Made by a program: the position numbers and the translations under genes. Source: Pandoraea pnomenusa (lineage in GTDB: Bacteria; Pseudomonadota; Gammaproteobacteria; Burkholderiales; Burkholderiaceae). From it: 64,000 nucleotides of DNA. The stretch lies in the NCBI RefSeq assembly GCF_000767615.3, contig NZ_CP009553.3, positions 1,240,001-1,304,000 of the forward strand. Reading direction: 5' to 3'. This document shows positions 10,742 through 20,237 of the stretch, one piece after another (within the stretch, counting starts at the first letter, position 1; every line of letters starts with the position of its first letter). The notes beneath the pieces are model-generated. The model did not search any database. It was given only the letters and a program-made list of their open reading frames with translations, and was not told the DNA's origin.

Positions 10742-13700
10742 ATGCTCCACCTATTCTTTTCCAACCGGTTCACCACGCTCGAAGCCGCCTTGCTGCGCGA
10801 TCTCGCGCAAGCGCCCGGCCAGGGCGACGCCGCCGCGAATCCCTTCGACACGGAAACCATCGTCGTGCCGAGCGTGGCGGTGCGGCGTCGGCTCGAACTG
10901 GACTACGCGGACATCTTCGGCGTATGCGCGAACGTCCGGCTGACCTACCTCGCCCAGTGGCTCTGGGACATGGCGGGCAAGCTGCTCACGGTGCCGGAGA
11001 GTTCGCCGTTCGCGCCGGACCGGCTCGTCTGGCCGCTGTACCAGTGCCTGGCCCAGCCGTGGGTCAGGAGCTCGCCGCGTTTGGCCGGCTATCTGGCCGG
11101 CGCCGACGATGTCATGCGCTTCGAACTGGCGGAGCGTCTGGCGCACATCTATGACCAGTATCTGACCTATCGGCCGAACTGGCTCGAGCGTTGGCAGGCC
11201 GGCGAGCCCATCGATGCCGGCACGGCGCCGGGCTGGGGGCAGGTGCAGCGTGACGACGAAGCGTGGCAGAGCGCGTTGTGGCGAAAGGTGCTGGCGCATC
11301 TGGACATCCGCGAGCGTCATCCCACGCTCCGGGCGATCGACCGGATCGAACAACTGACACCGGAAACGGTGCCCCATGGCTGGCCCAGGCGTGTGTCGGT
11401 GTTCGCACTGTCGTCGATGCCGCCGTTGTCGATGGCGCTGCTCAAGGCGATGTCTCGCCTGATCGACGTCCATCTGTACGTCCTCAATCCGTGCGAGAGC
11501 TATTGGTTCGACATCGTCCCGCCGTCGCGTCTGTCGTATCTCACGCGCCGCGATGGCGCGGCGCACCGGGAGGTGGGGCATCCGTTGCTGGCCGAGTGGG
11601 GTCGCCAGACGCAGTCCCACATCGACGCGCTGTATGCCGATCTCGCGCCACAGGCGGTCGAAGACCGGGCGCTATTCCAACCCAATCCTGCCCCGACGCT
11701 GCTCGCCGCCTTGCAGAACGGCATCCTCACGCTGGACGACGGCCGTCACGGCACCACGCAGGAGGTCGGCGCCGATGGTTCGGTGCAGGTGCATGTGTGC
11801 CACAGTCTGGCGCGCCAGATCGAGGTGCTTCACGACCGGCTGCTTGCCTGCTTCGACGAAATTCCCGATCTGCGGCCCGACGACGTGCTGATCACCGTGC
11901 CCGATCTGGGACGCGCGGCGCCGCTCATCGACGCCGTATTCGGGACCGCCACGCCTCGCATTCCCTATCTCGTGACGGGCCTGCCGCCCACGCGCACCAA
12001 TCCGGTCGCGCGCGCCTTCGCTTCCATACTGGCATTGCCGCAGCAGCGGGTGGCGGCATCGAGTCTCGTGGAACTGGCGCGCACGGAAGCCGTGGCGCAA
12101 CGCTATGACCTCGGGGGCAATGTGCTCGATGCCATCCAGAACTGGCTGCACGCCGCCGGCGCACGTCGCGGCTGGCGCGGCGACGCGCTGCTGCGGCTGG
12201 AGGCACCGCGGCAGGCCGCAGACGGCGACGGGGAGATGGCGCCCGCGCTGGAGCGTCATACGTTGGGAGACGCCATGATGCGGCTGTTCCTCGGCTATGC
12301 GCTGCCGGATGACGCTTTGCCGGTCGACGACTGGCTGCCGGTCGGCGGTATCGAGGGCGGTCGTGCCGAGTTGCTTGGCCAGCTGGCGCGTCTGATCGAC
12401 GATCTCGACATGACGTCCGTTGCGCTGCGGACGGAGCGCACGGGGCTTGAGTGGCGCGATCAGTTGCTCGCGATGCTGGAGCAGTTCTTCTCCGACGAGA
12501 CGCGCTTCGCCGACGACGTGGCCGAGGTGCGCATGGCAATCGAGCAGATCGGTTCGGCCATTGCCGACGGCGCACCGGAGGTTCGCGTGCCGGTTGAAGT
12601 GGTCGCCCGCGTGCTGGCCGACGCCCTCGACGATCCCACGCGCGGCGGCGTGCCCTCGGGGCGCGTGACGTTTGCCGCCATCCCGAGCCTGCGTCTCTTG
12701 CCGTACCGCGTGGTGTGCATGATCGGCATGGACGACGGTGTGCTTCCGGGGCGCGTACGTGCCGACGAGTTCGACCTGATGCGCGTGTTGCCGCAGCGAG
12801 GCGATCGTCAACGACGCGACGACGAGCGCAACCTCTTCCTCGACCTGATGCTCAGCGCCCAGGATCGCTTTCTCATCACCTATACCGGGCGCAGCGTGCG
12901 CGACAACGCACCTCTGCCGCCCTCGACCGCGGTCGACGAACTGCTCGATTTCACGGGACAGTTGCTTGCCCCGGTATCCGCGGGGTACACGCTCGAGGCA
13001 CAGCGCGAGGCGCGCGACGCCCTGATCGTGCTGCATCCGTTGCAACCGTTTTCCCCGGCTTATTTCGACGGTCGCGACGCGTCGCTCTTCAGCTACGACG
13101 TGTCCAACGGCGACGCCGCGCGGGCGTTGGCCGACCCCCTGGCCGTGCCCGCATCAGACGTCCCCGAGGCGCCCTTCGTGCGAGAAGCGCTGCCCGCCGT
13201 GGCGCAGACGCATCTGACGCTCGACGACCTGCTCCGCTTCTGGCGGCATCCCGGCCGTGCGTGGGCAAGGGACCGACTGGGACTGTCGCTGGGGGAGATG
13301 CTCACCGAAGTGGAGGACGATGAGCCGTTCGTGCTGGATTGGGCGGGCCGCGATGCGCTGGCGTCCAGGCTGCTGCCGCGATTGCTGCGCGACGATGCAC
13401 GCGACGCCCGCCATCATGCCGAAGCCGTCGAGCGAATCGCCCGCGTGAGTCATGAGTTGCCGGGCGGCGCGACAGGCGCGGTCTGGCGCCGGCGCGAGCT
13501 GGGTGGCTTGCGCGCGCTCGCGGCGCAGGTGCGCGAGGCCCAGGCCGAAGGGACGCAGGAGCTATTGGTGGCCCTGCCGTTGACGCCGGCACTGCCGCCG
13601 TCGTGGAAGGCATCGACGCCGGCCGCATGGCACGGTGACGCGACCTTGTCGGCGCAGTGTCTGTTGCAAGGACGGCTCGCACCGGTTTCGCGTTACGGGC

Positions 13701-14158
13701 TGGTGATGTATCGCTATGGCAGCATGCGTCCAAGCGATCTGCTCGCCGCGTGGCTGGCGCATCTTGCCTTGTGTGCGCATTTGCAGCAGAGCGCGCATGC
13801 CGGTCTGGATGTGGCGCCAAGAACGTTGTGGTACGGCGAGAACGAGACGTTCGCCCTTCGTCCCGTGGAAGACGCGGCGGCGTTGCTCGCCCAATGGGTG
13901 GCGTTGTACCGGCTGGGCCAGACGCGCCCGCTACCGTTTTTCGCACGCAGCGCGTGGAAGCTGGCGAGCACCGGCAGGGCCGCAGAGGCCGAGAGCGCCT
14001 GGCAGGGTTCGGCGTTCGCACGCGGTGATGCCGACGATCCTTACACGCGGCTACTTTGGCGCGGCGTGGAGAATCCCTTGGCGCCGCCCTTCGATCTGCT
14101 TGCGAATACCGTGTTCGGGCCGGTGGTTCAACATCTCGAAGTCGTGGAGGGCGCATGA
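10742..14158 (+). CDS. recC: Exodeoxyribonuclease V gamma chain RecC
   Basis: 1138 residues from ATG 10742 (MLHLFFSNRFTTLEAALL), which matches the way RecC proteins begin and the usual length of about 1120. The earlier in-frame start would add an unrelated leader. RecC is the subunit that splits the duplex and recognises Chi in the RecBCD helicase-nuclease. It is built from inactivated helicase domains and a degenerate nuclease domain; here the segments VRLTYLAQWLWDMAG, VSVFALSSMPPLSMALL and CMIGMDDGVLPGRVR are the recognisable family landmarks. No good ribosome site is visible at the start. The stop overlaps the recB ATG (ATGA, 14155-14158), giving translational coupling in a recC-recB-recD order. 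Confidence 0.96.
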   Translation: MLHLFFSNRFTTLEAALLRDLAQAPGQGDAAANPFDTETIVVPSVAVRRRLELDYADIFGVCANVRLTYLAQWLWDMAGKLLTVPESSPFAPDRLVWPLYQCLAQPWVRSSPRLAGYLAGADDVMRFELAERLAHIYDQYLTYRPNWLERWQAGEPIDAGTAPGWGQVQRDDEAWQSALWRKVLAHLDIRERHPTLRAIDRIEQLTPETVPHGWPRRVSVFALSSMPPLSMALLKAMSRLIDVHLYVLNPCESYWFDIVPPSRLSYLTRRDGAAHREVGHPLLAEWGRQTQSHIDALYADLAPQAVEDRALFQPNPAPTLLAALQNGILTLDDGRHGTTQEVGADGSVQVHVCHSLARQIEVLHDRLLACFDEIPDLRPDDVLITVPDLGRAAPLIDAVFGTATPRIPYLVTGLPPTRTNPVARAFASILALPQQRVAASSLVELARTEAVAQRYDLGGNVLDAIQNWLHAAGARRGWRGDALLRLEAPRQAADGDGEMAPALERHTLGDAMMRLFLGYALPDDALPVDDWLPVGGIEGGRAELLGQLARLIDDLDMTSVALRTERTGLEWRDQLLAMLEQFFSDETRFADDVAEVRMAIEQIGSAIADGAPEVRVPVEVVARVLADALDDPTRGGVPSGRVTFAAIPSLRLLPYRVVCMIGMDDGVLPGRVRADEFDLMRVLPQRGDRQRRDDERNLFLDLMLSAQDRFLITYTGRSVRDNAPLPPSTAVDELLDFTGQLLAPVSAGYTLEAQREARDALIVLHPLQPFSPAYFDGRDASLFSYDVSNGDAARALADPLAVPASDVPEAPFVREALPAVAQTHLTLDDLLRFWRHPGRAWARDRLGLSLGEMLTEVEDDEPFVLDWAGRDALASRLLPRLLRDDARDARHHAEAVERIARVSHELPGGATGAVWRRRELGGLRALAAQVREAQAEGTQELLVALPLTPALPPSWKASTPAAWHGDATLSAQCLLQGRLAPVSRYGLVMYRYGSMRPSDLLAAWLAHLALCAHLQQSAHAGLDVAPRTLWYGENETFALRPVEDAAALLAQWVALYRLGQTRPLPFFARSAWKLASTGRAAEAESAWQGSAFARGDADDPYTRLLWRGVENPLAPPFDLLANTVFGPVVQHLEVVEGA

Positions 14159-17100
14159 CGCAACTCATCGACCTCGACGTGTTCGGCTGCGATCTGGACG
14201 GCGTCTGCCTGATCGAAGCGTCGGCCGGCACCGGCAAGACGTGGAACATTTGTGCGCTGTACGTTCGGCTGTTGCTCGAGAAACAACTGACAGTCGAGCA
14301 GATTCTCGTCGTGACGTTCACCAATGCCGCGACCGCCGAACTGCGCGAGCGGATTCGCGCACGCCTGGCCGGACTGGTGGCCGCCATGGCACCGGTGTTC
14401 GATGAGGCATCGAACGACTGGCATGACGAGGACGTGGATGAGGGGGAGGGGTTCTCCGATTTCGATCCCGACGCCAGCGACGACCCGTTGTTCAGCGTGA
14501 TGATCGCCGGGCTGATCGAGCGCGGCGAGATGACGCCGAAAGCCGTTCGCGACTGTCTTCAGACCGCATTGCGCGGGTTCGACCAGGCGTCGATTCATAC
14601 GATTCATGGATTCTGTCAGCGGGCGTTGGCGGAAGTCCCGTTCGCGGCCGGGCTGCCGTTCGCCTACGAGTTGGTGCCGGACGACAACGGTGTGCGCCAC
14701 GATCTGGCTGTCGATTACTGGCGACGGGTGGTCGAGCCGCTCGCGGCGCAGGACGATGGCTTCGCGGCTTGGCTCGTCGATCGCAAACGCTCGCCGGGCA
14801 CGCTCACCGACCAGTTGGCGCGCCGCCTGAAGAAGCCGATGTCGGCGTTGCGTTGGCCGCCTGCCGTCGACGCCGCCCCGCCATCGCCCGACGACGCCCT
14901 GCTCGCGACCTACCGGGCCGCGCGCGAATGCTGGGAGGCGCAAGCCGCGGTCATCGCCGACCTGATGCGCGCCGCGCTGCCGTCGTACAAAAAGAACATC
15001 TATCACGAAGGATCGCTCTCCCAGGCGGTTGCCGCGTGGCGCCGTTACCTGTCGGCAGGCGACGTCGGCGCGCCGCTCGGGCAGAAGGCCGAACTGCTCA
15101 CGAGCGCACGTCTGGCCAAGGACATCAAGAAGGGGGAGACGCCGCCCGATCATCGGTTCTTCGACATGGCGGATGTGCTGGTTCGTGCGCGCGCCGACGC
15201 CGACGATCGCTACGCCATGCAATGGCTGCGAATCCTGCGCGACTGGCTGGCGCAGGCGCCCGAGCAACTGGCGCTTCGCAAGCGCGAGTTGCGTGTGGTG
15301 TCGTTCGACGACCTGCTCGGCAACATCGCACGTGCACTCATGCAGCATCCGGAGTTGGCCGATGCCCTGCGAGAGCGCTATCCCTGCGCGCTGATCGACG
15401 AGTTTCAGGACACCGATCCGTTGCAGTTCGCCATCTTCAGCGCGGTTTACGGAAACGGTGGACACGGCGGACACGATGGACACAGCGGGCACCGTGGACA
15501 GCGCACGCCCACCTCGCCCGCGCAGGGGCGTGGACCGATGTTCATGGTGGGCGACCCGAAGCAGGCCATCTACAGTTTCCGCGCGGCCGATCTGCACACT
15601 TATCTGTCCGCGCGCCAGAACGCCGATGCCGCCTATACGCTGGCGGTCAATCAGCGTTCGACGCCGGCCATCATCGACGCCGGCAACCGCCTGTTCGGCG
15701 CCAACGACCGGGCGTTCGTGCTCGAAGGGCTCGAATATCCGCCGGTACGTCCGGGCGCGCGGCGTCGTCCTCCGCTCACCGACGTGCGGGACGTCGCCGA
15801 CTTCACGGTCTGGTGGCTGCCCGACGATGACGAGCCGCTGTCGAAGGACGACGCGTTGCAGGCCTGCGCGAAGGCCACCGCTGCCGAGGTGGCGCGCTTG
15901 CTGGCCGGTGCCTCGCGCGGGGACGTCCTCGTCGGCGAGCGCCCTCTCGCGCCGGGCGATATTGCCGTGATCGTCCAGACGCACCGCCAGGGGGCGCTGA
16001 TGAAGGCGCGCCTTGCCGAACACGCCGTGGGTAGCGTGGAACTCACGCAGGATTCCGTATTCGCGAGCGAAGAGGCGGAAACCCTGTTGCGGGTGTTGCG
16101 AGCGGTGGAGTCGCCGGGCGATGTTCGTGCGCTGCGCTCGGCGCTGGCGACGGAACTGTTCGGTCTCGACGCCACCGCGTTGTATCGCATGCAGACGAGC
16201 GAGGCGTCCGACGCCGAAGCCATTGCGTGGATCGAGCGACTTCAGCGGTATCGTCAGTTATGGGCGGACCGGGGCTTCTCAGCGATGTGGCGCACGCTCA
16301 TGCGCGAACTTGGACTGGCGGCGCGCCTGGTGGCGCAGCCCGGCGGCGAGCGACGGCTGACCAATTTCATGCACCTGGCCGAGCTGGCGCAGGCGCGCTG
16401 GGCCGAGCAGCCGGGCATGCCGGCGTTGCTGCGCTGGCTGGCCTCGCAGCGCAACGCCGGCGGTGGCGAGGAGGCCCAGTTGCGTCTCGAGTCGGACCAG
16501 AACCTGGTGCAGATCGTGACCGTGCACAAATCGAAAGGCCTGGAATACGGCGTGGTGTTCTGCCCGTTCCTGTGGGACGGCGCGGTGCGCGACGGCGGTG
16601 GTCTCGACGGGCTCGAGTATCACGACGGACCGACGGCAGTGATCGATTTCACCGACGCCGCGGGCAAGGGCTCACCGGCCGCCGCCGCGCTGCGGCAGGA
16701 GCAATCGGCGGAGCAGGCGAGGCTGCTTTACGTTGCGTTGACTCGCGCCGTCTACCGCTGCTATCTGGCCGCCGGCATTTACTCGTCGCGGCGCAGCGTG
16801 AAGGAAGCGTGCGGCGGCATGCTCAACTGGCTCGCGGCCGGGCAGGGGATCGCGTTCGACGCGTGGATCGCATCGACGATCGATACGGACGAACGGGTGC
16901 AAACCATCCGGGCCGCATGGAAGTCCCTGATCGGTGGCCCGCTCGATGTGGTGCCGTTGCCCATCGGCGATGCGCTCGACGCGGCCACGCGTGTCGCACC
17001 TTCGATGGCCCCCGAACTCGCCACGCGCACCAGCACACGCGCATTGCGTGAAGCGTGGCGCATCGGCAGCTTCTCGGGCCTGCTGGCCGGGATGCACGCC

Positions 17101-18042
17101 GGGCCGCAATTGGGGGGCGGTCAACTCAGCGCGCCCGAACGCACGCGTCCCGACTACGACGCGCAGGCCAACGCGGGGCCGACATTTGCCTTGCCCCCGG
17201 AAGGCGACGACGTCTGGCCGCCGTCCGATGACATTCTTCGCTTTCCGCGCGGCCCTGCGGCCGGCGAGAGCCTGCACCGGGTATTCGAACTGGCGGATTT
17301 CCAGTCGCGTGCGCAGTGGCCTCACGCCGTATCGCGTGCACTGCGGGAGCGTCCACCGGGACGAGGTGCCGAGAGCAACGACACCTGGCGCGCCATGATG
17401 ATGAACATGCTCGCCGACACGCTTGCCACGTCACTGCGCCCCGGCATGCAGCTCGCCGACGTGTCGCTGGCCGAGCGACTCACCGAAATGGAATTCACCT
17501 ATCCGGCCGATGCCGTCCCGCTCGAAGCGCTGCGAGGTTTGCTTCGACAGTTCGGCTATCCGGACCTGCCACTCGACGCCACGGTACTGCGCGGCTATCT
17601 CAAAGGGTTCATCGACCTGGTGTTTCGCCATGGCGGGCAGTGGTGGATTCTCGACTGGAAGTCGAACTACCTGGGCACCGCCCCGGAAAACTACGGTTCC
17701 GAGGGCTTGCGCGAGGCGATGGCCGAGCATGGCTACCATTTGCAGTATCTGCTCTACACACTGGCGTTGCATCGCTATCTGCGGCGCCGTTTGCCCGATT
17801 ACGACTACGACCGCGACATGGGCGGAAGCCTCTACCTCTTTGTTCGGGGCGTGCGCCCCGACTGGGCCAACGCCCATCTGGCCGGTGACGATGTCCCCGG
17901 CGTCTTCTTCGACAAGCCGTCGCTCGACATGGTGAACGCGCTGGATCGTCTATTCGCCGCAGGGGACAACGCCGCGCTGGCGCAGGCGCTGGCGCTGGAC
18001 GCGCCACCGGCCCCGCTGACGGCCGATGGGGAGGACGCATGA
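14155..18042 (+). CDS. recB: Exodeoxyribonuclease V beta chain RecB
   Basis: 1295 residues, longer than E. coli RecB (1180). It has a UvrD-type superfamily 1 helicase with Walker A (ASAGTGKT, K28), motif II (IDEFQDTDPLQF), motif III (MVGDPKQAIYSFRAAD), motif V/VI region (VTVHKSKGLEYGVVF and LLYVALTRAVYRCY), then the C-terminal nuclease with GFIDLVF and LDWKSNYLG supplying the metal-binding Asp and catalytic Lys. Between motifs II and III is an unusual Gly/His-rich insert at residues about 434-460, encoded by five 9-bp units. The start ATG overlaps the recC stop and the stop overlaps the recD start. Further length comes from acidic and Ala/Pro-rich stretches, such as residues about 80-115. Confidence 0.97.
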   Translation: MTQLIDLDVFGCDLDGVCLIEASAGTGKTWNICALYVRLLLEKQLTVEQILVVTFTNAATAELRERIRARLAGLVAAMAPVFDEASNDWHDEDVDEGEGFSDFDPDASDDPLFSVMIAGLIERGEMTPKAVRDCLQTALRGFDQASIHTIHGFCQRALAEVPFAAGLPFAYELVPDDNGVRHDLAVDYWRRVVEPLAAQDDGFAAWLVDRKRSPGTLTDQLARRLKKPMSALRWPPAVDAAPPSPDDALLATYRAARECWEAQAAVIADLMRAALPSYKKNIYHEGSLSQAVAAWRRYLSAGDVGAPLGQKAELLTSARLAKDIKKGETPPDHRFFDMADVLVRARADADDRYAMQWLRILRDWLAQAPEQLALRKRELRVVSFDDLLGNIARALMQHPELADALRERYPCALIDEFQDTDPLQFAIFSAVYGNGGHGGHDGHSGHRGQRTPTSPAQGRGPMFMVGDPKQAIYSFRAADLHTYLSARQNADAAYTLAVNQRSTPAIIDAGNRLFGANDRAFVLEGLEYPPVRPGARRRPPLTDVRDVADFTVWWLPDDDEPLSKDDALQACAKATAAEVARLLAGASRGDVLVGERPLAPGDIAVIVQTHRQGALMKARLAEHAVGSVELTQDSVFASEEAETLLRVLRAVESPGDVRALRSALATELFGLDATALYRMQTSEASDAEAIAWIERLQRYRQLWADRGFSAMWRTLMRELGLAARLVAQPGGERRLTNFMHLAELAQARWAEQPGMPALLRWLASQRNAGGGEEAQLRLESDQNLVQIVTVHKSKGLEYGVVFCPFLWDGAVRDGGGLDGLEYHDGPTAVIDFTDAAGKGSPAAAALRQEQSAEQARLLYVALTRAVYRCYLAAGIYSSRRSVKEACGGMLNWLAAGQGIAFDAWIASTIDTDERVQTIRAAWKSLIGGPLDVVPLPIGDALDAATRVAPSMAPELATRTSTRALREAWRIGSFSGLLAGMHAGPQLGGGQLSAPERTRPDYDAQANAGPTFALPPEGDDVWPPSDDILRFPRGPAAGESLHRVFELADFQSRAQWPHAVSRALRERPPGRGAESNDTWRAMMMNMLADTLATSLRPGMQLADVSLAERLTEMEFTYPADAVPLEALRGLLRQFGYPDLPLDATVLRGYLKGFIDLVFRHGGQWWILDWKSNYLGTAPENYGSEGLREAMAEHGYHLQYLLYTLALHRYLRRRLPDYDYDRDMGGSLYLFVRGVRPDWANAHLAGDDVPGVFFDKPSLDMVNALDRLFAAGDNAALAQALALDAPPAPLTADGEDA

Positions 18043-20237
18043 ACGAGCTGCGTCGCACCGCCGACACGCCGTCGGGGGCGCAAGCCGACAGCGGTGTCGT
18101 GCGTCTCGCGCAAGGTTTCGCACGCCGCATGGCCCTGCTCGCCAAGGGCAACGGCGCCGACGAGGTGACGTGCCGCTATGTCTGGCGTGCCTCGCTTGCC
18201 GTAAGCCTCGCGACTGCGGAAGGTCATGTGTGCGTGCCCCTCGGCGACCTGCTCGACACCCAGGCCAGCGGCGAGTTGTTTCCTGGCGACGCCCCTTCGC
18301 TGGCCGTCTGGCGAGAGGCCCTTTTCGCCAGTGGTCTGTGCGCGCGGGCAAGCCTTGCGCATGCATTGACGAACCATGCGCCCACAGGCGCGTCGACTGG
18401 CGCGTCGACGATCGATGCGCCGGCCGAGGCGTTTCCGCTGTTGCTCGACGAGCGCGATCGTCTCTATCTGGCGCGCTATTACGGCTACGAGGCGCGTCTG
18501 GCGACGGCGCTCGGGCGCAAGCTCTCGACGGGGCAGCGCATGGCCGTCACCTCCGAGGACCGCGCTCGCTTGCGACGATACTTCGGCGAGGGGGTGCTGA
18601 CGGGGGCGGACGGACAACCGGAACCGAACTGGCAGATGGCGGCTGCCGCGCTGGCGCTCCAACGCTCGTTGGTGGTGCTCAGCGGCGGCCCCGGCACCGG
18701 CAAGACCACGACAGTGGTCGGTTTGCTAGCCTGCCTGCTGGAGCGCGACGCCGATCTGCGCGTCGCGCTGGCGGCGCCCACGGGCAAGGCCGCGCAACGC
18801 ATGCAGGAGGCGCTCACCGCGCGCCAGGATCTGCCCGAGACCGTGCGGCAGGCGCTGCCCGAGGCGGCACTCACCCTGCACCGTCTGCTCGGCGTGCTTC
18901 CCGAGTCCGCGGATCAGGTCGGACGTCGCTTCCGGCATCATGCGGGCAATCCGCTGCCCTACGATCTGATCGTGGTGGACGAGGCATCGATGATCGACTT
19001 GTCGATGGCGACGCAACTGCTGGAAGCCGTGCCGGAGGGCGCCCGTCTGATTCTCCTGGGCGACAAGGACCAGTTGGCGGCCGTGGAGGCCGGGGCGGTC
19101 TTCGGCGAACTGAGCGCGCAGCGTGCGTTTTCGCCACAGATGCGTTCGCGTCTGCTCGACGCGCTGGGGTGGCCGAGGGATCGTCCACCGCTCACGGGGC
19201 CGTTGGCCGGGCCTGGTGCGCACGGTCAAGGCGGTGTCGACGCAACTGCCGATGATGCCGAAGCGGCGAACACGCAGCACACGCAGCGCGCCCGCGGGCT
19301 TGAAGATGCGGTGGTCTGGCTCGAACGCACCTATCGGTTCGGTGCCCACTCGGCCATTGGCCGACTGGCTACCGCCATCAAGGCGGGCAAGGTCATCGAG
19401 GCGCGCAAGGAGTGTGTCGCGCCGGACACCGTCCAGATGGCGGAAGTGGTGGATATGACGGAAATGGCGGGAGCGGACAGGGTGACGCTGACCGAGGACG
19501 GCGGCATCCAGTTGTCGCCGACGAATCTTCATGCGCTCGCCGACGGGTATTCGGCTTACCTCGACGCGCTGACGCAGGCCTTCGAGACGATCGATCGGCT
19601 CGGCGACCCTGCGGCGGCGAGTGCGTCTGACGTCGCCATGGTCGCGCAGCCGGTTTTCGCCGCCTTCGGACAATTCCGCGTGCTGTGCGCCACGCGCGGT
19701 GCTCGCCGCGGCGTCGAGTTCCTCGGCGCACAACTGACGGCCGTGCTGGCGCGACGCGCGGGCGTCGCCCTCGGCGCTGGCGGCGGGGCATGGTTTGCAG
19801 GGCGTCCGGTACTGGTCACGCAGAACGAGTACGCGTTGAACCTGTTCAACGGCGACATCGGCATAGCCCTGCCGCTCGGTCCGTCCGGTACGCTGCGTGT
19901 GGCGTTCGCCACGCCGGACGGCGGCTACCGACTGTACTCGCCGGCAAGCCTGCCCGCACACGAGACCGCGTTCGCGATGACGATTCACAAGTCGCAAGGC
20001 TCGGAGTTCGATCGCGTCGCGATCGTCCTGCCCGAGCAGGCGAGCCGTGTGCTCTCGCGGGAATTGATCTACACGGGCGTGACGCGTGCCCGCCGGCAAG
20101 CCGCGCTTTATGCGCCGTGGCCGGTCATCGCATCTGCCATCGCGCGGCCGACGCAGCGCGACGGCGGCTTGACCGACCGCTTGCGCGAGGTGTTGGCTAC
20201 GATGCCGGCTTCGCCGCCGCAATCGCGGCTTCCGTGA
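18039..20237 (+). CDS. recD: Exodeoxyribonuclease V alpha chain RecD
   Basis: 732 residues against about 610 in E. coli. This is the 5'-3' superfamily 1B helicase of RecBCD. Walker A is GGPGTGKTTT (near residue 215), motif II is VVDEASMIDL, and the C-terminal UvrD-like part has AFAMTIHKSQGSEFDRV and LIYTGVTRARRQAALY. Extra length comes from two low-complexity regions: a TGAS duplicate near residues 116-123 (12-bp repeat, 18384-18407), and a Gly/Ala/Asp/His-rich insert around residues 385-425 before WLERTYRFG. The start overlaps the recB stop by four bases. The last 41 bp overlap the 3' end of the convergent transporter gene. Confidence 0.96.
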   Translation: MNELRRTADTPSGAQADSGVVRLAQGFARRMALLAKGNGADEVTCRYVWRASLAVSLATAEGHVCVPLGDLLDTQASGELFPGDAPSLAVWREALFASGLCARASLAHALTNHAPTGASTGASTIDAPAEAFPLLLDERDRLYLARYYGYEARLATALGRKLSTGQRMAVTSEDRARLRRYFGEGVLTGADGQPEPNWQMAAAALALQRSLVVLSGGPGTGKTTTVVGLLACLLERDADLRVALAAPTGKAAQRMQEALTARQDLPETVRQALPEAALTLHRLLGVLPESADQVGRRFRHHAGNPLPYDLIVVDEASMIDLSMATQLLEAVPEGARLILLGDKDQLAAVEAGAVFGELSAQRAFSPQMRSRLLDALGWPRDRPPLTGPLAGPGAHGQGGVDATADDAEAANTQHTQRARGLEDAVVWLERTYRFGAHSAIGRLATAIKAGKVIEARKECVAPDTVQMAEVVDMTEMAGADRVTLTEDGGIQLSPTNLHALADGYSAYLDALTQAFETIDRLGDPAAASASDVAMVAQPVFAAFGQFRVLCATRGARRGVEFLGAQLTAVLARRAGVALGAGGGAWFAGRPVLVTQNEYALNLFNGDIGIALPLGPSGTLRVAFATPDGGYRLYSPASLPAHETAFAMTIHKSQGSEFDRVAIVLPEQASRVLSRELIYTGVTRARRQAALYAPWPVIASAIARPTQRDGGLTDRLREVLATMPASPPQSRLP

